NCBI GenBank assembly: GCA_024638355.1
Contig: JAHEKO010000280.1
Span: 1-5,563, forward strand
From: Acidobacteriota bacterium
Lineage (GTDB): Bacteria > Acidobacteriota > Thermoanaerobaculia > Multivoradales > JAHEKO01
Direction of reading: 5' to 3'
Length of the DNA stretch: 5,563 nucleotides
The first letter of the stretch is position 1; each line of letters begins with the position of its first letter. The notes below the pieces were generated by a model. The model was not told the origin of the DNA. It searched no databases and saw nothing but the letters and a program-made list of their open reading frames with translations. Of this stretch, positions 1 through 5,563 are shown in pieces. A program made the translations under genes and the position numbers.

Positions 1-99
1 TCGCTGCTGCCCTTTGCCACGCTCGATCTGGTCGAGGACAGGAGCGCGAGCCCGACGCCGCTCGACGCCCAGACCGAGACCTGCAGGCTCACCGGCTAG
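1..99 (+). CDS. C-terminal end of an unidentified protein (5' truncated)
   Basis: Frame 1 is open from the left edge to a TAG at 97-99, giving 32 residues ending in ETCRLTG. In this frame 30 of 32 sense codons end in G or C, which matches the codon use of the clear genes here and supports a real coding tail. The tail is polar, rich in Asp, Ser, Thr and Pro, and has no recognisable motif, so the product cannot be named. It is convergent with the TIR gene: the two stop codons share the palindrome CTAG (96-99). I see no hairpin plus T-run terminator after the stop. It could be chance open frame, as only 33 codons are visible. Confidence 0.5.
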   Translation, partial: SLLPFATLDLVEDRSASPTPLDAQTETCRLTG

Positions 100-830
100 G
101 CTTTTACCGCCGCCTCGATCTTCTGGTACACCTTCTTCAGCTCCGCCTTGCGAGCGGAGCCCTCGAACTCCTCGAGTGGGTGATCCGGATCGTTGAGGCC
201 CTGGTACTTCGCCAGGCCGAGGTGCTCGAGCGGCGCGTGGCTGACCGCCACCCAAAGCAGGCGAACGCCCTTGCCTTCGACCCCCTGGAGGATGGTCGGC
301 AGCTCCTTGTCCATGATGAAGTCGGAGCCGGCAAAGCTGTCGCTGACCAGCAGCAGCGCCAGGCGCGCCAAGCCGAGCTGCTCTTCGATCACGGCGAGCC
401 ACTCGTCTCCGGCGTGGATCTCGGAGTCGTCCCAGAGCTCGATGATGCCGCTCCGCTCGAGCGGCTTGAGCCACTTGCGCATCTCCGTCAGCACCTCGGC
501 GTCTTCGTGCGCGTAGCTGACGAAGACCTTCTTGCGCACCGCCACCGTGACGGCGGCGTAGTGCATGAAGTAGATGGTGTGTTCCGTCTCGTCGAGCTCG
601 AAGGTCACCTGGACCTTCGGCTGGGGATGGTCGTAGAGGAAGGTCGTCCCAGCTCGGTTGATCGGCTTGAGCTGCGTCGGCGGGTAGTCCTTGGGACCCG
701 CGCAGATCTCGTACAGGACGTTTGGCAGGGCGAGCTGGATATCGGTCGGTAGCCCCTGGCGAGACTCGAGAGCGGCGCTCGATTCCTTCTGACCCCATAC
801 CGAGAATTCGGCGGTGGCCAGCTCAGCCAT
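96..830 (-). CDS. TIR-domain protein with N-terminal RelE/ParE-like domain
   Basis: This 244-residue soluble protein has a bacterial TIR domain at about residues 99-235. Visible TIR features are the first strand and turn KKVFVSYAHED (100-110), the WDDSEIHAGDEW stretch (133-144), and LLLVSDSFAGSDFIMDKELP (159-178). In that last stretch Glu176 sits where TIR NAD-cleaving enzymes carry their catalytic glutamate. Many bacterial TIR proteins hydrolyse NAD+ or make cyclic ADP-ribose signals; activity here is inferred, not seen. Residues about 20-95 form a separate domain: a helical part, then a QLKPI segment, then strands including VQVTFELDETEHTIYFMHY (73-91), reminiscent of RelE/ParE-fold toxins. 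There is no signal peptide or membrane segment. The ATG at 830-828 overlaps the end of the upstream membrane gene by 8 bases (ATGGCTGA). A weak GCGAGG lies about 9 bases before the start, so translation is probably coupled. The TIR call is strong; the N-terminal domain call is tentative. Confidence 0.9.
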   Translation of the reverse strand: MAELATAEFSVWGQKESSAALESRQGLPTDIQLALPNVLYEICAGPKDYPPTQLKPINRAGTTFLYDHPQPKVQVTFELDETEHTIYFMHYAAVTVAVRKKVFVSYAHEDAEVLTEMRKWLKPLERSGIIELWDDSEIHAGDEWLAVIEEQLGLARLALLLVSDSFAGSDFIMDKELPTILQGVEGKGVRLLWVAVSHAPLEHLGLAKYQGLNDPDHPLEEFEGSARKAELKKVYQKIEAAVKA

Positions 831-1950
831 CGGAGAAGGCCTCGCTCGAGACCAGCTCCACGACGGTGACCCGCCGCTTCTCCTCGGCGAGGCGATACCG
901 CACGCTGAAAGGGGTGCCGGCGACGTCGAGCGTGCGCCAGGAATCGCTCGAGGCGCCGCTCGCGGCGCCAGGCGTCGCCAGGTTCGAGATCGCGTTGTGC
1001 ACCTTCAGCCGCTCCTCGGCCCCGAGCTCCCGCAGCTGCTGGTGGACGACGTCGGCGATGAAGACGCCCCACGGCTCCTCTTCCGACTTGGTCTTGCCGA
1101 TCGCGTCCACCCGGTCCTGCCGGATCATCTCGCGCTCGGCGTAGGCCAGACGGCTCACGTCCTCGGGCTCGAGGGCCACCACTCCGGAGCCCTCCTGCTT
1201 CGCCTGATCGCGACGCCGGGCCAGCGAGTCATGGAGGACGCCGGCCTCCTGCAGGGGCGCGAAGCGCTCCTGGATGCGCGCCACCTGCCGGCTCTTGACC
1301 AGCAGCCAGGCGGGCCAGATCACCGCGAGCAAGGTCCCGAACCAATCCTCGAAGCTCAGCCCCTGCCAGATCAGGAAGACGAGCACCGCCACCCAGATGA
1401 GAAGGGCGTAGTGGATCCAGACGAGGATCCGCTCCGCCGTCTCGAGCGAGATCTTGCGATCGGACCAGACACACCCGGCGCTACCGCAGATCAGAACCAG
1501 CATGCCGATCAGCGGCGGCAGCTCCAGCAGACGAAGGTGGTCGCGATTCACCACGATGGAGCCGAGTATCACGACCAGCGTGACCCCGACCGCGACGCGC
1601 ACGACGCGCTGCTGCTGCGGGGTGCGCCGCTTCCAGATCGCATCCGGAGTCGGGTCGGGCGAGATCAGGTCGAGGTCGCGGTAGAGGCGGCGCTGCCGCT
1701 TCACGACCGGAAGGTAGCGCCAGCTGAGGAGGGCGAAGAGGATCTGCAGCCCCACCCAGAGCATCGCCATCGAGATCAGCGCGGCCCCGGTCGTCAAATA
1801 GAACAGGTAGGTGAGAACGAGGCCGAAGGTCGAGACCAGCAGCAGCTTCGAAGCGATGAGCTGCAGCGGCCGCGGCCGGGCCTCTTCGAAGTGGCGCTCG
1901 AGCGTCGCCAGGATCGGATCGAGTTCGGCCGTAGGCAGCTGGTAGGACAT
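823..1950 (-). CDS. Six-TM membrane protein with C-terminal RelE/ParE-like cytoplasmic domain
   Basis: I do not recognise this 375-residue protein as a named family. Hydrophobic segments lie at about residues 34-52, 54-76, 117-134, 144-162, 175-195 and 202-218. The loop at 77-116 is strongly basic (WRYLPVVKRQRRLYR), as is the stretch after the last segment (KSRQVARIQERF). By the positive-inside rule both termini are cytoplasmic. Residues 220-290 are charged and mostly helical. Residues about 295-371 then look like a small alpha/beta domain: a helix pair (VVHQQLRELGAEERLKVHNA), then SWRTLDVAGTPFSVRYRL and KRRVTVVELV, the order seen in RelE/ParE-type folds. An in-frame TGA at 1956-1954 lies two codons before the ATG, so the start cannot move upstream. 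No Shine-Dalgarno is visible. The protein is the first gene of the operon and would place its C-terminal domain beside the cytosolic TIR protein. It may be an anchor, sensor or pore; the function is unknown. Confidence 0.85.
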   Translation of the reverse strand: MSYQLPTAELDPILATLERHFEEARPRPLQLIASKLLLVSTFGLVLTYLFYLTTGAALISMAMLWVGLQILFALLSWRYLPVVKRQRRLYRDLDLISPDPTPDAIWKRRTPQQQRVVRVAVGVTLVVILGSIVVNRDHLRLLELPPLIGMLVLICGSAGCVWSDRKISLETAERILVWIHYALLIWVAVLVFLIWQGLSFEDWFGTLLAVIWPAWLLVKSRQVARIQERFAPLQEAGVLHDSLARRRDQAKQEGSGVVALEPEDVSRLAYAEREMIRQDRVDAIGKTKSEEEPWGVFIADVVHQQLRELGAEERLKVHNAISNLATPGAASGASSDSWRTLDVAGTPFSVRYRLAEEKRRVTVVELVSSEAFSDG

Positions 1951-1962
1951 GGGTCAGCTGGG

Positions 1963-1984
1963 GCCGGTCCCTGAACGGGCCGGC
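1963..1984. other. Imperfect inverted repeat, possible operator or 5' UTR hairpin
   Basis: GCCGGTCC (1963-1970) can pair with GGGCCGGC (1977-1984) across a 6-base loop CTGAAC. All eight positions pair in plus-strand RNA, one of them G-U; in minus-strand RNA that position becomes an A-C mismatch. It begins 12 bases upstream of the membrane-gene start codon, so it could hinder ribosome access there or be a protein-binding operator. In DNA this GC-rich such a repeat may also be chance. There is no T-run, so it is not an intrinsic terminator. Confidence 0.3.
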
Positions 1985-2032
1985 AACTGCAGGAGCGATG
2001 GCCGGACGATAGCACAGGGCGACTCCTCTAGT

Positions 2033-2036
2033 AGGA
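2033..2036 (+). promoter_or_regulatory. Weak ribosome binding site for the MttB-family gene
   Basis: AGGA ends 12 bases before the ATG at 2049, slightly far for an ideal site. An in-frame TAG at 2010-2012, with no ATG, GTG or TTG between it and 2049, makes 2049 the earliest possible start. The next ATG in frame (2067) has no purine-rich site at normal spacing. Confidence 0.35.
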
Positions 2037-2048
2037 TTCGCCGCGGCA

Positions 2049-3512
2049 ATGAGACCGCACCTCAAGATGCTCGAGCGCTCGCTGATCGAGCGCATTCTCG
2101 ACGAGACCTTCACCGTGCTCGAGTCGACCGGCATCCTGATCGACTCGCCCGCCGGCTTCGAGCGGCTGCGCGAGCTCGGGCTGCCCGGCGACGACGCGAC
2201 CCGGCGGGTGACCTTCCCCCGCTCCACTGTCGAGCGCGCGATTGCCGACGCACCGTCGGCGTTCACCCTCTTCGATCGCTCCGGCGAGCCCTTCACCGAG
2301 CTCGCCGGCGATCGCGTCCACTTCGTCCCCGCTTCGTCGGCGCTGCGCATCCTCGATCGCTCGTCGGGAGAGCCGCGCGACGCGACCAGCGCCGACTTCG
2401 TCGAGTACGCGCGCGTGGCCGATCGACTCGCCCACATCGCCTACCTGTCGACGGCGTTCATTCCGAAGGACGTACCCTCGGACATCGCCGACGGCTGGCG
2501 CCTCTACCTGGCGCTGGCGACCTCCGAGAAGCCGGTCGTCTCGGGCGCGTTCACCTCCCACGGCGTGCCGCGGATGGCCGAGATGATGAGCCTCTTCCGG
2601 CGCGATCGGGAGGACCTCGCCGCGCGCCCCAACTCGATCTTCACCTGCTGCCCGAGCACGCCACTGCGCTGGGCGGAGGACGCGATCCAGAACCTGCTCG
2701 ATTGCGCCGGCTGGGGCATTCCGATCGAGGTGGTTCCGGTCCTCCTGCTGGGCATGATCTCGCCCGCCACCACCGTCGGCGCCCTGGTTCTCCACTCCGC
2801 CGAGGTCCTGAGCGGCCTGACCATCGCCCAGCTGGTGCGGCCCGGCACGCCGGTGCTCTTCGGCGGCGCCCCCGCCTCGTTCCACATGCAGCTCATGACC
2901 AACCCCATGACCGCCGTCGAGGCCTTGCAGGTCTACTGCGGCTACGCCGCGATCGCCAAGCACCTCGGCCTTCCCTGCCAGGCCTACATGGGCCTGAGCG
3001 ACTCCAAGCTCAACGATCCGCAGGCGGGCGCCGAGAGCGGCATGGGCATGCTGCTCGCCGCGCTGGCCGGATTCAACTCGGTTTCGGGCCCCGGCATGCT
3101 CGACTACGTCAACTGCTTCAGTCTCGAGAAGCTGGTCTTCGACGACGAGCTGGCGGCGCACGCCCTGCGCTTCACCCGCCCGGTCGAGGTCAAGGACGAC
3201 CTGCCGACCCGACCGCTCCTCGACGAGCTCCTGAGGGAAAACCACCTGCTCACCGCCGAGCACACGCTCGAGCGCTGGCCGGAGGAGCTCTACCTGCCGG
3301 GGCCGATGATCGACCGCACCAACTGGGAGCAGTGGGACCTCCAGGGGCGCCCCGACTCCACCGCGCGCGCCGGCGAGCTGATCGAGACGGCCCTCGAGGA
3401 TTACGACGTGCCGCCGCTCGACCCGGCGCTCGACGCCGAGATTCGCCGGCTCTTCTCCTCGACCTGCAACGAGCCGGGTGTCGAGCTCCCGGCGCTCGTG
3501 GAGCGGCGCTGA
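2049..3512 (+). CDS. Trimethylamine methyltransferase (MttB) superfamily protein, non-pyrrolysine type
   Basis: This 487-residue cytoplasmic protein has the usual length and whole-chain pattern of the MttB/COG5598 family. These enzymes move a methyl group from a methylated or quaternary amine to the cobalt of a partner corrinoid protein. Recognisable blocks are the N-terminal helix LIERILDETFTVLESTGI (12-29), CCPSTPLRW (200-208), the barrel core around TTVGALVLHSAEVLSGLTIAQLV (241-263) ending in FGGAP (271-275), and GLSDSKLNDPQAGAESGMGM (315-334). The C-terminal signature runs HTLERWPEELYLPGPMIDR (405-423). There is no in-frame TAG, so it is not a pyrrolysine-containing trimethylamine enzyme. 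Known non-pyrrolysine relatives act on glycine betaine (MtgB), proline betaine, carnitine or gamma-butyrobetaine; the substrate here cannot be read from sequence. It is the first gene of a three-gene operon and ends 16 bases before its likely corrinoid partner. No signal peptide or membrane segment is seen. Confidence 0.93.
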   Translation: MRPHLKMLERSLIERILDETFTVLESTGILIDSPAGFERLRELGLPGDDATRRVTFPRSTVERAIADAPSAFTLFDRSGEPFTELAGDRVHFVPASSALRILDRSSGEPRDATSADFVEYARVADRLAHIAYLSTAFIPKDVPSDIADGWRLYLALATSEKPVVSGAFTSHGVPRMAEMMSLFRRDREDLAARPNSIFTCCPSTPLRWAEDAIQNLLDCAGWGIPIEVVPVLLLGMISPATTVGALVLHSAEVLSGLTIAQLVRPGTPVLFGGAPASFHMQLMTNPMTAVEALQVYCGYAAIAKHLGLPCQAYMGLSDSKLNDPQAGAESGMGMLLAALAGFNSVSGPGMLDYVNCFSLEKLVFDDELAAHALRFTRPVEVKDDLPTRPLLDELLRENHLLTAEHTLERWPEELYLPGPMIDRTNWEQWDLQGRPDSTARAGELIETALEDYDVPPLDPALDAEIRRLFSSTCNEPGVELPALVERR

Positions 3513-3513
3513 G

Positions 3514-3518
3514 AAGGA
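3514..3518 (+). promoter_or_regulatory. Ribosome binding site that fixes the corrinoid-protein start
   Basis: AAGGA lies 10 bases before the in-frame ATG at 3529 and just after the stop codon of the preceding gene. This favours 3529 over the upstream in-frame ATG at 3478. That earlier start would add 17 non-family residues and overlap the methyltransferase gene by 35 bases. The ATG at 3524 is out of frame. Confidence 0.7.
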
Positions 3519-3528
3519 ATCGGATGCG

Positions 3529-4179
3529 ATGCCCGACTACGCCCTGATGAACCAGAGGGTCTTCGAAGGCGATCGCGAGAGCGTCGCCGAGATGACCCGT
3601 GCGGCGCTCGAGGCGGGACGTCCGCCGCTCGAGGTCCTCGAGGACGGCCTGATCGCGGCGATGCGGGTGGTCGGCGAGGACTTCAAGTACAACCGCATCT
3701 TCGTGCCGGAGGTGCTGCTGGCGGCCCGGGCGATGAAGGCCGGGATGGCGGTCCTGCAGCCGCTGCTCACCTCGTCCGAGGGCGACTCCTCGGCGGGGAC
3801 GATCGTCCTGGGCACGGTCAAAGGCGATCTGCACGACATCGGCAAGAACCTGGTCGGAATGATGGCCGAGGGAGCCGGCTTCCAGATCGTCGATCTCGGC
3901 ACCAACACCAGCGCCGAGGAGTTCATTGCCGCGGTGCGTGAGCATCGGGCCGACATCCTGGGCATGAGTGCTCTGCTCACCACGACGATGGTCTACATGA
4001 AGACGGTGGTCGACGAGATGCGCGCCGCGGGGCTCGAGCACGTGCGGATCTGCGTGGGCGGCGCGCCGATCAGCCAGGCGTACGCCGACGAGATCGGAGC
4101 GCACGGCTATGCCGCCGACGCCGGTAGCGCCGTGCAGCTCTTCAAGAGGCTGGTAGCGCCTTCCGCTCCCCCCGCATGA
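3529..4179 (+). CDS. Methyltransferase cognate corrinoid protein (MttC/MtgC-like)
   Basis: From the ATG at 3529 this is a 216-residue cytoplasmic protein, the normal size for corrinoid proteins that shuttle methyl groups. Residues about 1-85 form the four-helix cap domain, with VGEDFKYNRIFVPEVLLAAR (48-67) as its typical motif. Residues about 90-210 form the Rossmann-like B12-binding domain. The cobalamin motif D-x-H-x-x-G is intact in GDLHDIGKNL (Asp100, His102, Gly105), with His102 the expected lower ligand to cobalt. The other B12 contacts, SALLTT (147-152), VGGAP (176-180) and the terminal YAADA (194-198), are also present. It would accept methyl from the upstream MttB-family enzyme and donate it to a second methyltransferase not in this window. 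Its stop overlaps the next gene's start as ATGA (4176-4179), indicating translational coupling. The exact substrate label (MttC versus MtgC) cannot be chosen from sequence. Confidence 0.95.
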   Translation: MPDYALMNQRVFEGDRESVAEMTRAALEAGRPPLEVLEDGLIAAMRVVGEDFKYNRIFVPEVLLAARAMKAGMAVLQPLLTSSEGDSSAGTIVLGTVKGDLHDIGKNLVGMMAEGAGFQIVDLGTNTSAEEFIAAVREHRADILGMSALLTTTMVYMKTVVDEMRAAGLEHVRICVGGAPISQAYADEIGAHGYAADAGSAVQLFKRLVAPSAPPA

Positions 4180-5563
4180 AGGCGGACGCAAACGGCTGTC
4201 GCCTGATCTTCGACGGGCACGAAACGATCGTGCCGCCGGGCACGACGCTGTTCGACGCCGCGGAGTCGGTCGGCCTGCGCGTACCGACCAGCTGCAACAA
4301 GCAGGGCAAGTGCCGCGAGTGCCTGGTCGAGGTCGAGCGGGGAGACGAGCTGCTCTCGGCCCCCGAGCCCCAGGAGGAGCATCTCGCGAGCGGCTTCCGG
4401 CTCTCCTGCCGAGCCCGATTCGTCGCGGCCGGCGTCCTGCGTGCCCACACCATGCGCCGGGGGAAGCTGCGGATCGAGACCTCGGCTCGCGGACTCGAGC
4501 CGGGGCCGGGCGCGAGGCGCGCGCCGCGGTTCGCGCGCGACGGCCGGAGGCTCCTCGACTCGGGCAGGGCGGTCGGCAGGATCGACTCGGAGCCGCTGGG
4601 CCTCGCCGTCGACCTCGGCACCACCACGATCGTGCTGCGGCTCGAGAGCCTGGAGAGCGGGCGCCGGCTGGCCACGCTCTCCTTCGAGAACCCGCAGCGC
4701 TTCGGCGGCTCGGACGTCATGTCGCGCATTCGCTACGACGGCGAGCACCGGGGCCGGCTTCTCCAGCGCGTCCTGCTCGGCTACCTGGGCCGGGCGATCG
4801 ACGAGCTGCCGGCCGACCGTTCGACGATCGTCGAGGCGGTGGTGGCGGCCAATACGACGATGCGCGACCTGCTCTTCGGTCTCGACGTCGCGCCGATCGG
4901 CCGGCTCCCCTACCGCTCGGTGACCGAGCACGAGCTCGCCGCCGGCGAGCGGCGAAGCACCAGCCTGGACTCCGCCGCCGCGCGGCTGCGACTCGGTCTC
5001 CACCCGGCCGCCCGCGTCTACGGTCTGCCCCTGGTCTCGGGTCACGTCGGTGCCGACGCCGCCGCGTGTCTCCTCGCTTCCGGGATCGCGGAGCGCGAAA
5101 CGATCTCCGCCTGCATGGACATCGGTACCAACACCGAGATCTTCATCGGCAACCGCGACCGCATCCTGGCGGCCTCGTGCCCCGCCGGACCGGCGTTCGA
5201 GGGCGGAGGGGTCGGCTGCGGCGTGCCCGGGCTCGACGGCGCCATCGAGCATCTCGAGCTCGACGATCGGGGCGTCGCATCGCTGACGGTCATCGGCGGA
5301 GGCGAGCCGGTCGGCGTGTGCGGCTCGGGGCTGGTCGAGCTGCTCGGCGAGCTTCTCCGCACCGGCCGGATGAACGCCCAGGGCCGCTACGTGGACGGCG
5401 CGAGCCGGTTTCTGGTGGCTCGCGATCGCTCCATCGCGCTCACCGAGTCCGACATCAGCGATCTCTCGCAGGCCAAGGGGGCCAACGCCGCCGGCGTGCG
5501 GATCGTCGCCGAGCGCTTCGGCGTCGACGTCGGCGGAATCGAGCGCTTCTATCTGGCGGGCGG
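4176..5563 (+). CDS. RACo-type corrinoid activation protein: [2Fe-2S] ferredoxin plus ASKHA ATPase (3' truncated)
   Basis: The frame stays open from ATG 4176 to the right edge, giving 462 residues; the family is usually about 600-650, so the C-terminus is missing. Residues about 8-95 are a plant-type [2Fe-2S] ferredoxin with ligands Cys40, Cys46, Cys49 and Cys78 (C-x5-C-x2-C-x28-C). An Arg-rich linker (about 95-140) follows, then the ATPase core of the RACo/DUF4445 type: GLAVDLGTTTIVL (142-154), MDIGTNTEIFIG (314-325), CPAGPAFEGGGVGCG (335-349), GVCGSGLVEL (380-389), and YLAG at the cut edge, where the family has LAGGFG. RACo proteins use ATP to drive electron transfer onto Co(II) corrinoid, restoring active Co(I). 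RamA, which does the same job in methanogens, carries C-terminal 4Fe-4S sites instead. Coupling to the corrinoid gene by ATGA makes that protein its likely client. The nearest purine-rich site, AAGAGG (4144-4149), is too far upstream to serve, so reinitiation is likely. Confidence 0.93.
   Translation, partial: MKADANGCRLIFDGHETIVPPGTTLFDAAESVGLRVPTSCNKQGKCRECLVEVERGDELLSAPEPQEEHLASGFRLSCRARFVAAGVLRAHTMRRGKLRIETSARGLEPGPGARRAPRFARDGRRLLDSGRAVGRIDSEPLGLAVDLGTTTIVLRLESLESGRRLATLSFENPQRFGGSDVMSRIRYDGEHRGRLLQRVLLGYLGRAIDELPADRSTIVEAVVAANTTMRDLLFGLDVAPIGRLPYRSVTEHELAAGERRSTSLDSAAARLRLGLHPAARVYGLPLVSGHVGADAAACLLASGIAERETISACMDIGTNTEIFIGNRDRILAASCPAGPAFEGGGVGCGVPGLDGAIEHLELDDRGVASLTVIGGGEPVGVCGSGLVELLGELLRTGRMNAQGRYVDGASRFLVARDRSIALTESDISDLSQAKGANAAGVRIVAERFGVDVGGIERFYLAG

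Larger units (their letters stand above)
1951..2048. promoter_or_regulatory. Divergent intergenic region between the TIR operon and the methyltransferase operon
   Basis: These 98 bases separate two divergently read operons, so promoters for both should lie here or overlap the gene starts. I find no convincing sigma70-type -35/-10 pair on either strand. TAGGAT at 2032-2037 on the plus strand could be a -10 box, but it has no -35 partner and overlaps the likely ribosome binding site AGGA (2033-2036). On the minus strand, TGTGCTAT (read from about 2018 to 2011) is an equally weak -10 candidate. An imperfect palindrome lies at 1963-1984. The regulatory role is inferred from gene orientation. Confidence 0.5.

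Noticed and set aside
99..115. Possible terminator around CTTTT after the first gene
   Set aside because: No stem of useful length precedes the short T-run, and the stretch lies inside the 3' coding end of the TIR gene.
814..1974. A 386-codon plus-strand open frame opposite the membrane-protein gene
   Set aside because: Its product is a low-complexity run rich in Arg, His, Gln, Asp and Glu with no domain. The opposite strand encodes a coherent six-TM protein linked to the TIR gene, so this is a high-GC shadow.
2028..3263. A 411-codon minus-strand open frame opposite the methyltransferase gene
   Set aside because: It has no recognisable domain, a composition typical of antisense frames (Gly, Arg, Glu, Val), and lies wholly across a strong gene.
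2049..3512. Pyrrolysine (amber readthrough) in the MttB-family gene
   Set aside because: There is no TAG in frame between the start and the TGA at 3510-3512; the family signature is complete without readthrough.
3478..3528. Upstream in-frame ATG for the corrinoid protein
   Set aside because: The added residues are not family-like, the start would lie 35 bases inside the preceding gene, and a good AAGGA site serves the ATG at 3529.
1949..3547. A 532-codon plus-strand open frame overlapping the methyltransferase gene
   Set aside because: The product is dominated by Arg, Ala, Gly and Pro, typical of a shifted frame in GC-rich DNA. The frame from 2049 matches the MttB family along its whole length.
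4107..5252. A 381-codon minus-strand open frame opposite the corrinoid-activator gene
   Set aside because: The plus strand carries the ferredoxin cysteines and ASKHA motifs in one uninterrupted frame; the minus-strand product is low-complexity.
1..5563. Frequent CTCGAG / GAGCTC hexamers across the window
   Set aside because: They fall mostly in coding frames as common Leu-Glu or Ser-Ser type codon pairs in GC-rich genes, with no regular spacing, so they are not a repeat array.
1..5563. tRNA, rRNA, CRISPR array or insertion sequence
   Set aside because: Nearly all bases are covered by the genes described, and I saw no repeat-spacer pattern, transposase motif or RNA-gene signature in the remaining gaps.

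Overview
The window is GC-rich, gene-dense bacterial DNA. Third codon positions are mostly G or C, and long shadow ORFs lie opposite nearly every real gene. The metabolic genes are corrinoid-dependent methyl transfer genes without any in-frame amber codon. This suggests a high-GC, probably anaerobic or facultative bacterium of the Acidobacteriota, Myxococcota or Desulfobacterota kind, but the sequence alone does not fix the phylum.

Layout: the last 33 codons of an unidentified plus-strand gene (1-99) run head-on into a minus-strand two-gene operon (1950 down to 96). The operon's first gene encodes a membrane protein with about six transmembrane segments and a soluble C-terminal domain. The second, overlapping it by 8 bases, encodes a TIR-domain protein. 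A 98-base divergent intergenic region (1951-2048) separates this operon from a plus-strand operon of three genes: an MttB-superfamily methyltransferase (2049-3512), a cognate corrinoid protein (3529-4179), and a RACo-type corrinoid-activating ferredoxin/ATPase that runs off the right edge (4176-5563). That last gene has no stop codon inside the window.

How the plus-strand genes work together: the MttB homologue would remove a methyl group from a quaternary or methylated amine and place it on the Co(I) of the corrinoid protein. The [2Fe-2S]/ASKHA protein would reductively rescue corrinoid that has become oxidised to Co(II). The methyltransferase that passes the methyl group on to tetrahydrofolate is not in view.

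The most unusual part is the minus-strand pair. By eye, the C-terminus of the membrane protein and the N-terminus of the TIR protein both look like a RelE/ParE-type alpha/beta domain, so the operon reads [6 TM]-[RelE-like] / [RelE-like]-[TIR]. I do not recognise this as a named defence or toxin system. It is a candidate membrane-anchored TIR (possibly NADase) effector pair, and the domain assignment rests on pattern reading only.
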